56,545 bases of DNA from Rhodanobacter sp. (GTDB taxonomy: Bacteria > Pseudomonadota > Gammaproteobacteria > Xanthomonadales > Rhodanobacteraceae): the NCBI GenBank assembly GCA_004298505.1, contig SCRO01000051.1, forward strand, positions 1 through 56,545. The letters are read 5' to 3'. This document shows positions 39,585-46,857 of this stretch, piece after piece. The stretch's first letter is position 1. Each line of letters starts with the position of its first letter. The notes below the pieces were generated by a model. The model was not told the origin of the DNA, ran no database searches, and saw only the letters and a list, made by a program, of their open reading frames with translations. Both the position numbers and the translations under genes were made by a program.

Positions 39585-39958
39585 GTCTTGTCCTTGAATC
39601 GCAGTGCCATCAGATTAACCGCCATCGCCGTTCCCATTCCCGCCAGTACCGCCAGACCTGGCATCTGCCATCGCGCCAGCAGCACATACAGACCAGCAAT
39701 GATTACAACCCACTTCAGCACCATGCCGACGATCATGTCGACCAGGGTGCTGCTTGCGCCGAGCCGGCGCCCCCCACCGAATACGCGCAATGCCATCAAC
39801 GCCGTACCCAACACGATCAGGCAACCACCCAATCCCGCCGCCAACGCCGCACGTCTGCCTTGAATAAGAAACACGACGACGCACGCAAATATCGCAACAA
39901 GCTGCCAAGCCAGCATGCGCGCGACCAGTCGTCTGCTCGCAGCGATAGAGTTTATCAT
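39581..39958 (-). CDS. atpI: ATP synthase protein I
   Basis: A 125-aa protein with four hydrophobic segments (WQLVAIFACVVVFLIQG, AGLGGCLIVLGTALMALR, VGMVLKWVVIIAGLYVLL and LAVLAGMGTAMAVNLMAL). It matches the AtpI/UncI assembly factor that heads many atp operons. Divergence is high in this family, so position supports the call as much as sequence. Confidence 0.88.
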   Translation of the reverse strand: MINSIAASRRLVARMLAWQLVAIFACVVVFLIQGRRAALAAGLGGCLIVLGTALMALRVFGGGRRLGASSTLVDMIVGMVLKWVVIIAGLYVLLARWQMPGLAVLAGMGTAMAVNLMALRFKDKT

Positions 39959-40033
39959 CCGAGTCTACTTGGTGGCAGGGTTGGCCTTCGATTCGAAGAG
40001 AGCCAGAGGCGAACCGGTCAGCAAAGCCCGTGA

Positions 40034-40063
40034 ATTGTATCAGCGGCCCGGTTGCGCAGGCAA
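40034..40063 (-). promoter_or_regulatory. Probable atp operon promoter
   Basis: On the minus strand, TTGCCT (40063-40058) and TACAAT (40039-40034) are spaced by 18 nt and resemble -35/-10 boxes. The 5' UTR would be about 70 nt. The rest of the 39959-40306 gap holds no gene that I can support. Confidence 0.55.
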
Positions 40064-40306
40064 GCAATCAGCCCGGCGACTTGGCTATCCCTCCTGCACG
40101 GTTTGATTTGCCGCGAATTCATCCGCACCGGAAGCCACTCATCAACACGCTTGAGACAACCTGCGCCGTAACCAGCGATTCCGAACTAGCGACGGACATC
40201 CTATGCTGTTCGGCTACCGCTTGCCGGGTAGGTCAAGGACTTTCACCTTCAAGTGGCCCCGCTCGCCACCATAGCGAGCAGAGCGGCACCATGCCTAGCG
40301 CACCCG

Positions 40307-40337
40307 AAAAAAAAGGCCGGAGATGAACTCCGGCCTT
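40307..40337 (-). terminator. Intrinsic terminator of the phasin gene
   Basis: Reading the minus strand, AAGGCCGGAG and CTCCGGCCTT form a perfect 10-bp stem with loop TTCAT, followed by eight T. It lies 30 nt after the phasin stop and separates it from the atp promoter. Confidence 0.93.
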
Positions 40338-40366
40338 GACTGGCTACGTATACTACTGTTGCTGAA

Positions 40367-40753
40367 TTACTTCGCAGCCTTCTTGGCGGCGGCAACAGGC
40401 GCGGTGACCGCGTCATTGGCCGCCTGGCGCTGCTCCTGCACCAGCGCACTCAGCGACTCGGCAGTCTTCTGGGTGATCGCCAGCACTTCCTGCGACACCG
40501 ACACGGCACGCTCGGCGTTCTCGCGGCTCAGGCTGCTGCCTTTCTCCCACAAGGTGCGCAGGCCTTCGGTGTCACGGGTTTCCATTGCCTCGGCGACGAA
40601 CTCGGCCGACACCTTGGTCTGCTCCTCGAGCGCCTGGAGTTGCAGCTCGGCCACCTTCTCCAGACCCTTCAGGGCCAGCGAATGCGCCTTGAAAGCGCTG
40701 TCGGTGAACTGCTTGGTGAACGCGAAAATCTGATTGTTGATCTGCTGGGTCAT
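40367..40753 (-). CDS. Phasin-family protein
   Basis: A 128-aa, nearly all-helical amphipathic protein (QQINNQIFAFTKQFTDSAFK ... GLEKVAELQLQALEEQ), ending in an Ala/Lys-rich tail (APVAAAKKAAK). This is the Phasin_2 pattern of proteins coating polyhydroxyalkanoate granules. It is monocistronic, with its own terminator and a TGC-rich palindrome upstream. No PHA synthase is in the window. Confidence 0.88.
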   Translation of the reverse strand: MTQQINNQIFAFTKQFTDSAFKAHSLALKGLEKVAELQLQALEEQTKVSAEFVAEAMETRDTEGLRTLWEKGSSLSRENAERAVSVSQEVLAITQKTAESLSALVQEQRQAANDAVTAPVAAAKKAAK

Positions 40754-40804
40754 GGCGTTGTCCTCACTGAGGATTGGGGTAGTGGAGTCACTCTAGCAAG
40801 GGTT

Positions 40805-40821
40805 ATGCTGCAATGCAACAT
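40805..40821. promoter_or_regulatory. Candidate PhaR-type operator upstream of the phasin gene
   Basis: ATGCTGCAATGCAACAT is an imperfect palindrome with TGC/GCA repeats, 52 nt upstream of the phasin start. PhaR repressors of phasin genes bind TGC-rich sites. The assignment is by similarity of pattern only. Confidence 0.3.
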
Positions 40822-40904
40822 AAATCTTCAATATAGGCCAGACCAGTCAAGAGATATTCAGTTAAAACATCTGTTTACACAGCTGACAGTCCTAACGCAA
40901 CGCA

Positions 40905-41267
40905 TCACAAACTGCCCCGAGTGCAGCTGGCCCCGGACGTGCAAGTCTCCTGCACCACCACTTTGTCCAGCCCTACAAGCCGCGGCTCCAGGCGCTGCCA
41001 GATCCAGCGCGCCAGCGTCTCGCTGGTCGGATTCTCTAGCCCCTCGATGTCGTTGAGGTAGTGATGATCAAGCTGGTCGTACAGCGGCTGGAAGGCCATC
41101 TTCAGGTCGGCAAAATCCATCACCCAGCCGAGTTGCGGATCCGGCGCACCCGCCACGTGGATCTCCACGCGAAAGGAGTGGCCGTGCAGGCGCGCGCACT
41201 TGTGGCCCGGCGGCACGTTGGGGAGACGGTGTGCCGCTTCGAGGGTGAATACTTTGAAAATGTGCAT
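40905..41267 (-). CDS. queD: 6-carboxytetrahydropterin synthase (QueD family)
   Basis: A 120-aa PTPS-fold enzyme of queuosine precursor synthesis. Zn ligands H13, H28 and H30 (EAAHRL, LHGHSF) and the catalytic Cys 24 in CARLHGH are present, with LDHHYLND (67-73) and the C-terminal QETCTSG motif. ATG 41267 gives the standard N-terminus [14 protein letters not shown]. The other queC/queE genes are not nearby. Confidence 0.92.
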   Translation of the reverse strand: MHIFKVFTLEAAHRLPNVPPGHKCARLHGHSFRVEIHVAGAPDPQLGWVMDFADLKMAFQPLYDQLDHHYLNDIEGLENPTSETLARWIWQRLEPRLVGLDKVVVQETCTSGASCTRGSL

Positions 41268-41460
41268 CACGACATCCTGCGTGTCATGGGTAGAGCGGTG
41301 GAGACGGAAAGCCGCGCGGCGGACGAATTGCGGGGACCAACGCAGGCAAACACTCATTGCCCGGTCTGGTTGTCATCAGGCTTCTGATGAGGCCACCGGC
41401 GACGAGAGCCCGAAGCAGTACCTGCATGACAAGGCCACCGTCGTTGTGCAACCTCATATG

Positions 41461-41703
41461 CTAACCGATGACCGCCGCAAGTCGGCATCCTGCATCGCTC
41501 GCTGTTTCGGCGTGCGGCATTGGGATTTGCAGCCACTCTCCCAGCAGCCGGCGTGTCTCATGCAACGCTGGCGCATCACAGGCTGTCCTGCGTATCGACC
41601 CCAACCTCAAAGAGGCGGCCAGGGTCGCGGCCTTTTGCGCCTTGCGTAACTTGCGGATGGCCGACGGCATGGTATAGCGAATCGCGGCGTCGGCAAGTGA
41701 CAT
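41461..41703 (-). CDS. Small hypothetical protein, 80 aa
   Basis: The frame begins MSLADAAIRYTMPSAIRKLR and is basic and Ala-rich. GAGAGG precedes ATG 41703 by about 8 nt. I do not recognise the family and codon bias is only moderately like that of the neighbours. It lies alone in the 610-nt interval between queD and tRNA-Met, which otherwise shows no gene. Confidence 0.3.
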   Translation of the reverse strand: MSLADAAIRYTMPSAIRKLRKAQKAATLAASLRLGSIRRTACDAPALHETRRLLGEWLQIPMPHAETASDAGCRLAAVIG

Positions 41704-41877
41704 GACGGCAGCCTCTCGACGGTAACTTTTTTGATAATAGGAGTTACCGACAAAGCTATCGCCACGTGACGCTAGATTGCAATGAACGCCGCAGGAAGCC
41801 ATAGGACATGAAAAAGGCAGGAACCCTTGCTGTTACTGGGCTTACCGGTCTTTTTGAGGTGTCTTGAAACAGGTTCT

Positions 41878-41954
41878 TGGTGGCTATGGGTGGACTCGAA
41901 CCACCGACCCCAGCATTATGAGTGCTGTGCTCTAACCAGCTGAGCTACATAGCC
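41878..41954 (-). tRNA. tRNA-Met (CAT), elongator
   Basis: The minus strand folds as a 77-nt tRNA with acceptor GGCTATG/CATAGCC, the D-arm AGCTCAGCTGGTTAGAGC, anticodon loop CTCATAA (anticodon CAT), the T-arm GGTGGTTCGAGTCCACC and an encoded CCA. The closed first acceptor pair (G-C) argues for elongator rather than initiator Met. It differs from E. coli metT at few positions. Confidence 0.95.
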
Positions 41955-42134
41955 ATTGGGAACCCGCCGCGGGGCGATCGGGACGATCGCGGGCGGGGCG
42001 CGGAAGTGTAGTGGGCTGGGCGCGTTCGTTCAAGTCGGCGGCTTGCCGCTGCGTGGTGGGCTGTGGTTGAATCGGGCACAAGACTTTGCCGCGGTTTGGC
42101 CGCGAAGTCGCGGGGCGTGGCCCCAGGAGACGAC

Positions 42135-42695
42135 ATGATTGATGTAGATGGCTACCGTCCGAACGTGGGTATCGTGCTGCTGAATGCGGACGGCCAGCTG
42201 TTCTGGGCGCGCCGGGTCAATCGTGATGGCTGGCAGTTTCCGCAGGGCGGCATGCGCACGGACGAAACCCCGCTGGAGGCGATGTACCGCGAGCTGGAGG
42301 AGGAAACCGGGCTGGCAGCGCACCACGTGGAGGTGCTCACCGCCACCCACGGCTGGCTGCGCTATCGCCTGCCCGAGCGCTATGTGCGTCGGCACCAGCG
42401 GCCGACCTGCATCGGCCAGAAGCAGGTGTGGTTCCTGCTGAAGTTGGTCGGCGGCGAGGAGGCCTTGAAGCTGGACGCCGACGAGAAGCCAGAGTTCGAC
42501 ATCTGGCGCTGGGTGGATTTCTGGTATCCGGCCGCGCATGTGGTGAACTTCAAGCGGGACGTGTACGCGCAGGCGCTGCGCCGCTTCGCACCGCTGGTAG
42601 AGGAGTTGTTCGGCGTGGAGATTGGCACTACACCGCCCCGTGACGGAGCCGGCACGCCACCTGTCGGCCCAGGCAACGGGCGCGCCGCTGCCTGA
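42135..42695 (+). CDS. rppH: RNA pyrophosphohydrolase
   Basis: A Nudix hydrolase of 186 aa that removes pyrophosphate from 5' ends of mRNA. The N-terminus [17 protein letters not shown] and the Nudix box [20 protein letters not shown] (38-57) then TGL are characteristic, and GWLRYRLP plus GQKQVWFLL follow as in E. coli RppH. The last 25 residues are Pro/Gly-rich and beyond the usual end. AGGAGA (42125-42130) supports the start. Confidence 0.94.
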   Translation: MIDVDGYRPNVGIVLLNADGQLFWARRVNRDGWQFPQGGMRTDETPLEAMYRELEEETGLAAHHVEVLTATHGWLRYRLPERYVRRHQRPTCIGQKQVWFLLKLVGGEEALKLDADEKPEFDIWRWVDFWYPAAHVVNFKRDVYAQALRRFAPLVEELFGVEIGTTPPRDGAGTPPVGPGNGRAAA

Positions 42696-42703
42696 ATGGA
42701 CAG

Positions 42704-42838
42704 ATGAAGCACGCCGATCGGCTGATCGAGCGCATCCTGCACGATGAGGAAGGGCACATCGACTGGCTGGAAACCCAGTTCAACCTGATCAAGGACATCG
42801 GCCCGGAGCGCTACCTGCAAAGCAAGATGCAGAGCTGA
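42704..42838 (+). pseudogene. bfr: Bacterioferritin remnant with internal deletion
   Basis: The frame encodes [12 protein letters not shown] joined to [18 protein letters not shown] and a short end (44 aa in all). The first part matches the haem/ferroxidase segment around M52-H54 of Bfr and the second matches helix D around E127-H130, so about 70 residues between them, and the first 50 or so, are missing. It cannot form the four-helix ferritin fold. It directly follows rppH. Confidence 0.8.
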
Positions 42839-42865
42839 CACCGCGTCACGACCCGCGCCCGTTCC

Positions 42866-42895
42866 TTGACGCTTTCGTCACGTCCGGGCTATACC
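42866..42895 (+). promoter_or_regulatory. Promoter upstream of the DUF6776-like gene
   Basis: TTGACG (42866-42871) and TATACC (42890-42895) with an 18-nt spacer; the predicted start lies about 20 nt before ATG 42921. Confidence 0.5.
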
Positions 42896-42920
42896 TTGGC
42901 TTTTTCCGGAACGGCCTCGC

Positions 42921-43673
42921 ATGGGCTCACGACCGCCACCCCGCCTTGTGGTGCGCAGGTACGACGATGTCGGCCAGCGCTGGCGCCGGCTGCGGTGGGG
43001 GCTGGGCTGGCTGGGCAGTCTGGTGGTGGTGGGGTTGCTGGCGTACTTCCTGGGCGGACCCAGCACGCCGACGGCGGTCGATCATCGCCAGCGGCGAGCA
43101 GTGCTGACCCAGATCGATGACCTGAAGCAGCAGGTGGCAAACCTGCAGCGTGCCGCGCAGGTCAATGAGGTGGCCACCCACGCGCTGAGTGGCACCCTGA
43201 TTCAGCGCGAGAAGGAACTCAGCGCCCTGCGCGCCGACCTGGGCTTCTATGAGCGCCTGGTCAGTGGCGATGGCCAGCGCCAGGGATTGAAGCTGCAGGA
43301 AGTGAAGCTGCAGCCGATCGCCCGCTCGCGCGGCTGGACGCTGATCCTCAGCCTCACCCAGAATGCGAAGCGCGGCGGCGAGACCAGCGGCAACGTCACG
43401 GTCAGCGTAGAGGGTTTGCGCAAAGACAAGGTAGTCACCCTGGACTGGCCGGCGCTGGGCGATGGCGCCCAGCAGCACGGCCTGCCGTTCCGTTTCACCT
43501 ATTTCGAGCAATTGCAGGGCACCATCGTGCTGCCGGCGGATTTCCGGCCCACGCGACTGCGCATCCATATCCAGCCGGAAGGCGGCCAGACCGTCAGTCG
43601 CGCCGTTGCCTGGGGTGCCGCGCTGAGCGGCAATATCACTACCGCCGAGGGAGACCGGGATGCTCAACCGTAA
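42921..43673 (+). CDS. DUF6776-like membrane-anchored coiled-coil protein
   Basis: A 250-aa protein with one membrane helix (GLGWLGSLVVVGLLAYFLGG, about 28-47), a coiled-coil (RRAVLTQIDDLKQQVANLQR) and a C-terminal beta-rich domain (GWTLILSLTQNAKRGG, FTYFEQLQGTIVLPADFRP). This fits a conserved family in Xanthomonadales and relatives found upstream of erpA or bactofilin genes. Function unknown. Its 3' end overlaps the next small frame. Confidence 0.7.
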   Translation: MGSRPPPRLVVRRYDDVGQRWRRLRWGLGWLGSLVVVGLLAYFLGGPSTPTAVDHRQRRAVLTQIDDLKQQVANLQRAAQVNEVATHALSGTLIQREKELSALRADLGFYERLVSGDGQRQGLKLQEVKLQPIARSRGWTLILSLTQNAKRGGETSGNVTVSVEGLRKDKVVTLDWPALGDGAQQHGLPFRFTYFEQLQGTIVLPADFRPTRLRIHIQPEGGQTVSRAVAWGAALSGNITTAEGDRDAQP

Positions 43674-43857
43674 ACGCAAAGACCGCAACAACAGCAGTTC
43701 CGAAAGACGAGGCAATGCCGGCCTGACGCGGTATGCTTGCACCCGTCGACCACGCCCCCATCTGGATAGCCATGGAAACCATCATCGCGATCCCCGATTA
43801 CCGCAGCAGCGGTGCTCCGCTCCAATTCAGTGTCGCTGCCGCGCACAAAGTGCATGA
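43660..43857 (+). CDS. Short frame with strong ribosome site; possible bactofilin remnant
   Basis: ATG 43660 is preceded by GAGGGAG with 6-nt spacing, overlapping the end of the upstream gene. The product starts [19 protein letters not shown] and then becomes Arg/Pro-rich, overlapping the erpA start by 86 nt in another frame. In relatives a bactofilin beginning M-L-x-R-K-x-K is often encoded here, so I suspect a truncated remnant. The evidence is only the start context and position. Confidence 0.3.
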   Translation: MLNRKRKDRNNSSSERRGNAGLTRYACTRRPRPHLDSHGNHHRDPRLPQQRCSAPIQCRCRAQSA

Positions 43858-44140
43858 GCTGATTGCCGAGGAAGGCAATCCAGCGCTGAAGCTGCGCGTG
43901 TATATCAGTGGCGGTGGCTGTTCCGGTTTCCAGTACGGTTTTACCTTCGACGAGACCCAGGCCGAGGACGACGTGGCAGTCGAACGCGAAGGCGTCACCC
44001 TGCTGTGTGATCCGCTATCGCTGCAATACCTCAGCGGTGCGCAGATCGACTACGCCGAGAATCTCAGCGGCGCGCAGTTTGTGATCAGCAACCCGAACGC
44101 GAAGACCACCTGTGGCTGCGGCTCGTCGTTCACCGCCTGA
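43772..44140 (+). CDS. erpA: Iron-sulfur cluster insertion protein ErpA
   Basis: A 122-aa A-type carrier that delivers Fe-S clusters. The three Cys ligands are C50 ([11 protein letters not shown]), C114 and C116 (TTCGCGSSF). The segment [14 protein letters not shown] and [15 protein letters not shown] match ErpA more closely than IscA or SufA. Start ATG 43772 gives the family length. Confidence 0.95.
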   Translation: METIIAIPDYRSSGAPLQFSVAAAHKVHELIAEEGNPALKLRVYISGGGCSGFQYGFTFDETQAEDDVAVEREGVTLLCDPLSLQYLSGAQIDYAENLSGAQFVISNPNAKTTCGCGSSFTA

Positions 44141-44150
44141 GCACGACGTG

Positions 44151-45125
44151 ATGGATCAGGCCCGGTCGCCCCGCCCCAACACCTTTGCCGGGCTGAGCCT
44201 GGTACTTGACCGCAAGGCCGAGCGCCGCGACCAAGCGGCGTGGATCGTCACGCAGGCGCACGCGGATAACGCGCGCTACCTGTTGCTGGACGCGACTGGC
44301 GAAGCGTTCCTGCATCAAGGCAGCGATGCCCTGCGCTGGCTGGATGCCGGCGAATGCGATCGATGGTTGCCGGGTGCACCCACCTGCCTGCTCGGCATCG
44401 CCTATGGCGCTCCGCATTTCCTGCTGGTGGCGGATGGCCCCGCGCGCATCGGTGAGCTGGAACTTGCGCTCGGTGCGCGCCGCATGGCCCTGCGCAGTGC
44501 CGGCATGCTGCTCGCTGCCGACGAGGCCAGCTTGTTCGCCTACGCCAAGGGGCTTTCGCACTGGCAGCGCGAGACACGTTTCTGCGCCTACTGCAGCGCA
44601 CCGCTGCGACTGGTTTCCGCCGGCCATCGCGCACAGTGCACCAATCCCGCCTGCGCCCGCCTGCATTTCCCGCGCACCGATGCGGCGGTGATCATGCTGG
44701 TCGAGCACGAGGGCGCCTGCCTGCTTGGCCGCCAGGCAGGCTGGCCGCCGCATCGCTATTCCACCCTCGCCGGTTTCGTCGAGCCTGGCGAATCGCTGGA
44801 GGACGCGGTGCGCCGCGAGGTCGCCGAGGAATCCGGCGTGATCGTCGACGAGGTGCGCTACCTCTCCTCACAGCCATGGCCGATGCCGGCCTCGCTGATG
44901 GTCGGTTTCATGGCCACCACGAGGTCGCGGCAGATCCACAAGCGTGATCTGGAGCTGGAAGACGCGCGCTGGTTCACGCCCGAACAGATTGTCGCTGGCA
45001 TCGCCGACGGGAGCTTCGTGCCATCCACCGCGTTGTCAATATCGTACCGGTTGCTGGCGCGCTGGCTGCAACTGCGCGCGGGACTGGATCTGGATGTACT
45101 GACCGGCACCGCTGCTGCGGCTTGA
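44151..45125 (+). CDS. nudC: NAD(+) diphosphatase
   Basis: A 324-aa Nudix enzyme hydrolysing NAD(H) and NAD-capped RNA. A zinc-ribbon (FCAYCSAPL ... CTNPACARLHFPR) precedes the Nudix box (GFVEPGESLEDAVRREVAEE) and the NudC-specific SQPWPMPASLM motif. The start 11 nt after erpA suggests co-transcription; GTG 44148 is adjacent. Confidence 0.94.
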   Translation: MDQARSPRPNTFAGLSLVLDRKAERRDQAAWIVTQAHADNARYLLLDATGEAFLHQGSDALRWLDAGECDRWLPGAPTCLLGIAYGAPHFLLVADGPARIGELELALGARRMALRSAGMLLAADEASLFAYAKGLSHWQRETRFCAYCSAPLRLVSAGHRAQCTNPACARLHFPRTDAAVIMLVEHEGACLLGRQAGWPPHRYSTLAGFVEPGESLEDAVRREVAEESGVIVDEVRYLSSQPWPMPASLMVGFMATTRSRQIHKRDLELEDARWFTPEQIVAGIADGSFVPSTALSISYRLLARWLQLRAGLDLDVLTGTAAAA

Positions 45126-45197
45126 GTCGGCCGGCCTGAACTTCGCTGGCATGCTGCGGTCCGTGCACGAGACACATAGGCCGCGGATCGACCACGC

Positions 45198-45848
45198 ATG
45201 CGCAGGAACCGCCGCACCCCGGATGGCTGGCAGGGATCGGTGCGCCGCCTCGCCACCCATGTAGTCGTCATCAGCATCCATCTCGGCGCCTGGTTGCTGT
45301 TCTTTGGCGATGTCGTATTGCCGTGGTCCTGGCCGCAAAGCCGGGCTGATCAGCGGCTGGACAGCCTCAACATCCGCTTTATCCCCGCGCGGGCTTCGCC
45401 GCGTGTGCCAGCGGCACCAGCCGCACGGGCGACGCGGTCCAGGCGGTCGGCACCACGCATACCCGGCGCCACGCCGGCGCTGCGCGCGGCACGGTCACCC
45501 GTGACGCCAGCATCCGCGAACTTCATGGCAACGCCTCCGGTCGCGCCGCTGGCCGACTACATCCCCGGCGGCAATCTCCTGCATGACAAGGGTCGGAGTT
45601 TTCCGCCCGCCGTGCGCCTGCCCGGGTCGGGCACGCCCGTAGTCCAGGGCTTGCACATGACTGACCCGCGCATGCAAGGTGTTGCCGGAGTGGTGCGCAC
45701 GCTGCAAGCCTTGCTCGGTATCACCAATCCGCATTGCGTGGATGTCGAGGTCTGGCGTGGCATGACCACGCAGCAACGGTTGGCCCGGCACGTCAGCCTG
45801 GCGCAGGTTGAGCACACCGCCGCGGAATATCACTGCGGCCCCGGTTGA
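45198..45848 (+). CDS. Hypothetical membrane-anchored protein
   Basis: A 216-aa protein with a basic N-terminus, one membrane helix (HVVVISIHLGAWLLFFGDVV), an Arg/Ala/Pro-rich linker (about 65-105) and a C-terminal domain (LADYIPGGNLLHDKG, GVVRTLQALLGITNPHCVDV) with two Cys that could pair. I do not recognise the family. It is likely periplasmic and sits between nudC and the ampE-like gene. Confidence 0.55.
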   Translation: MRRNRRTPDGWQGSVRRLATHVVVISIHLGAWLLFFGDVVLPWSWPQSRADQRLDSLNIRFIPARASPRVPAAPAARATRSRRSAPRIPGATPALRAARSPVTPASANFMATPPVAPLADYIPGGNLLHDKGRSFPPAVRLPGSGTPVVQGLHMTDPRMQGVAGVVRTLQALLGITNPHCVDVEVWRGMTTQQRLARHVSLAQVEHTAAEYHCGPG

Positions 45849-45932
45849 GCTTGCCCGGTGGCCACTGACCACCGCACGGCGGGCGACGCATGCGCTCGCT
45901 ACAATGCAACCACTATCCAAGAGTCTGCTGCC

Positions 45933-46802
45933 ATGGCCATCCGTCTGCTTGTCGTCCTGATCGCCCTGGGTTTGCTGCATGTTGCTCCGCAGCTGGCCAG
46001 CTGGCGCCGGGATGGCCTGTTCCGGCGCTGGGTAGCCCAGTTGTCCGACACCAGCGGCGCCGGGCGCGTGCTGCTGGCGCTGGTACCGCCGCTGGTGGCC
46101 TGCCTGCTGCTGGCGTGGCTGTTCAGCCATACCATGCTGGGCGAACTGCCGCCCCTGCTGTTTGGCCTGATCGTGCTGCTGTACTGCTTCGGCCCGCGCG
46201 AGTTCGAGCGCGACCTCGAGACGATCCTGGCCGCGCCCGATGCGGTCAGCCGCGAAGCGGCCGCGCAGGCGCTGGCCGAGGACGAACGCGCGGTGAGCTG
46301 GTCGGCGCCGGCGCTGGGCGAGGCGATCATCTACGCCGCCTTGCGCCGCCGCTTCGCCGTGCTGCTGTGGTTCTTCCTGCTCGGTCCGTTCGGAGCGCTG
46401 CTGTACCGGCTGGCGCAGACGCTGGGCCGCGAGGACTCGCTGGCACTCGACGCCAACAGCCAGCGAGCTGCCGGATACCTGGCCAACGCGCTGGACTGGT
46501 TGCCGGCCCAGTTGCTCACCTTCACCCTGGCCGTGGTCGGCCATTGGGACGCGGTGATCACCGCCTGGCGACGCTGGCACATCCAAGCCACGCCGACCAG
46601 CTGGTACGAACGCGGCCCGGGCTTTCTCGGTGCCGCCGCGCAGGCCGACGTGCTGATCGACATCGAGGCCGGCGACGGTTACACCGAGGAGCACAACGAC
46701 CCGCTGGCCGAACTGCGCCGCCTGCGCAGCGCCCTGCTGCGCGCCTTGCTGGCGTGGCTCAGCGTAGTGGCGCTACTGGTGATCGGCGGCTGGGCCAACT
46801 GA
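45933..46802 (+). CDS. ampE: AmpE-like regulatory signalling membrane protein
   Basis: A 289-aa polytopic protein. MAIRLLVVLIALGLLHVAPQ starts the first helix; WLFSHTMLGELPPLLFGLIV and LLYCFGPREFERDLE match the AmpE/CobD-like fold, and the C-terminal LLRALLAWLSVVALLVIGG is the last helix. AmpE is linked to AmpD in beta-lactamase induction, but no ampD is in the window. ATG 45933 is chosen over 45858 because it starts at the conserved helix. Confidence 0.72.
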   Translation: MAIRLLVVLIALGLLHVAPQLASWRRDGLFRRWVAQLSDTSGAGRVLLALVPPLVACLLLAWLFSHTMLGELPPLLFGLIVLLYCFGPREFERDLETILAAPDAVSREAAAQALAEDERAVSWSAPALGEAIIYAALRRRFAVLLWFFLLGPFGALLYRLAQTLGREDSLALDANSQRAAGYLANALDWLPAQLLTFTLAVVGHWDAVITAWRRWHIQATPTSWYERGPGFLGAAAQADVLIDIEAGDGYTEEHNDPLAELRRLRSALLRALLAWLSVVALLVIGGWAN

Positions 46803-46857
46803 ACCGCCACCCTGCCCGACGGGGCAGCGCATATTTTTCGGTGGGGTACCGCATATT

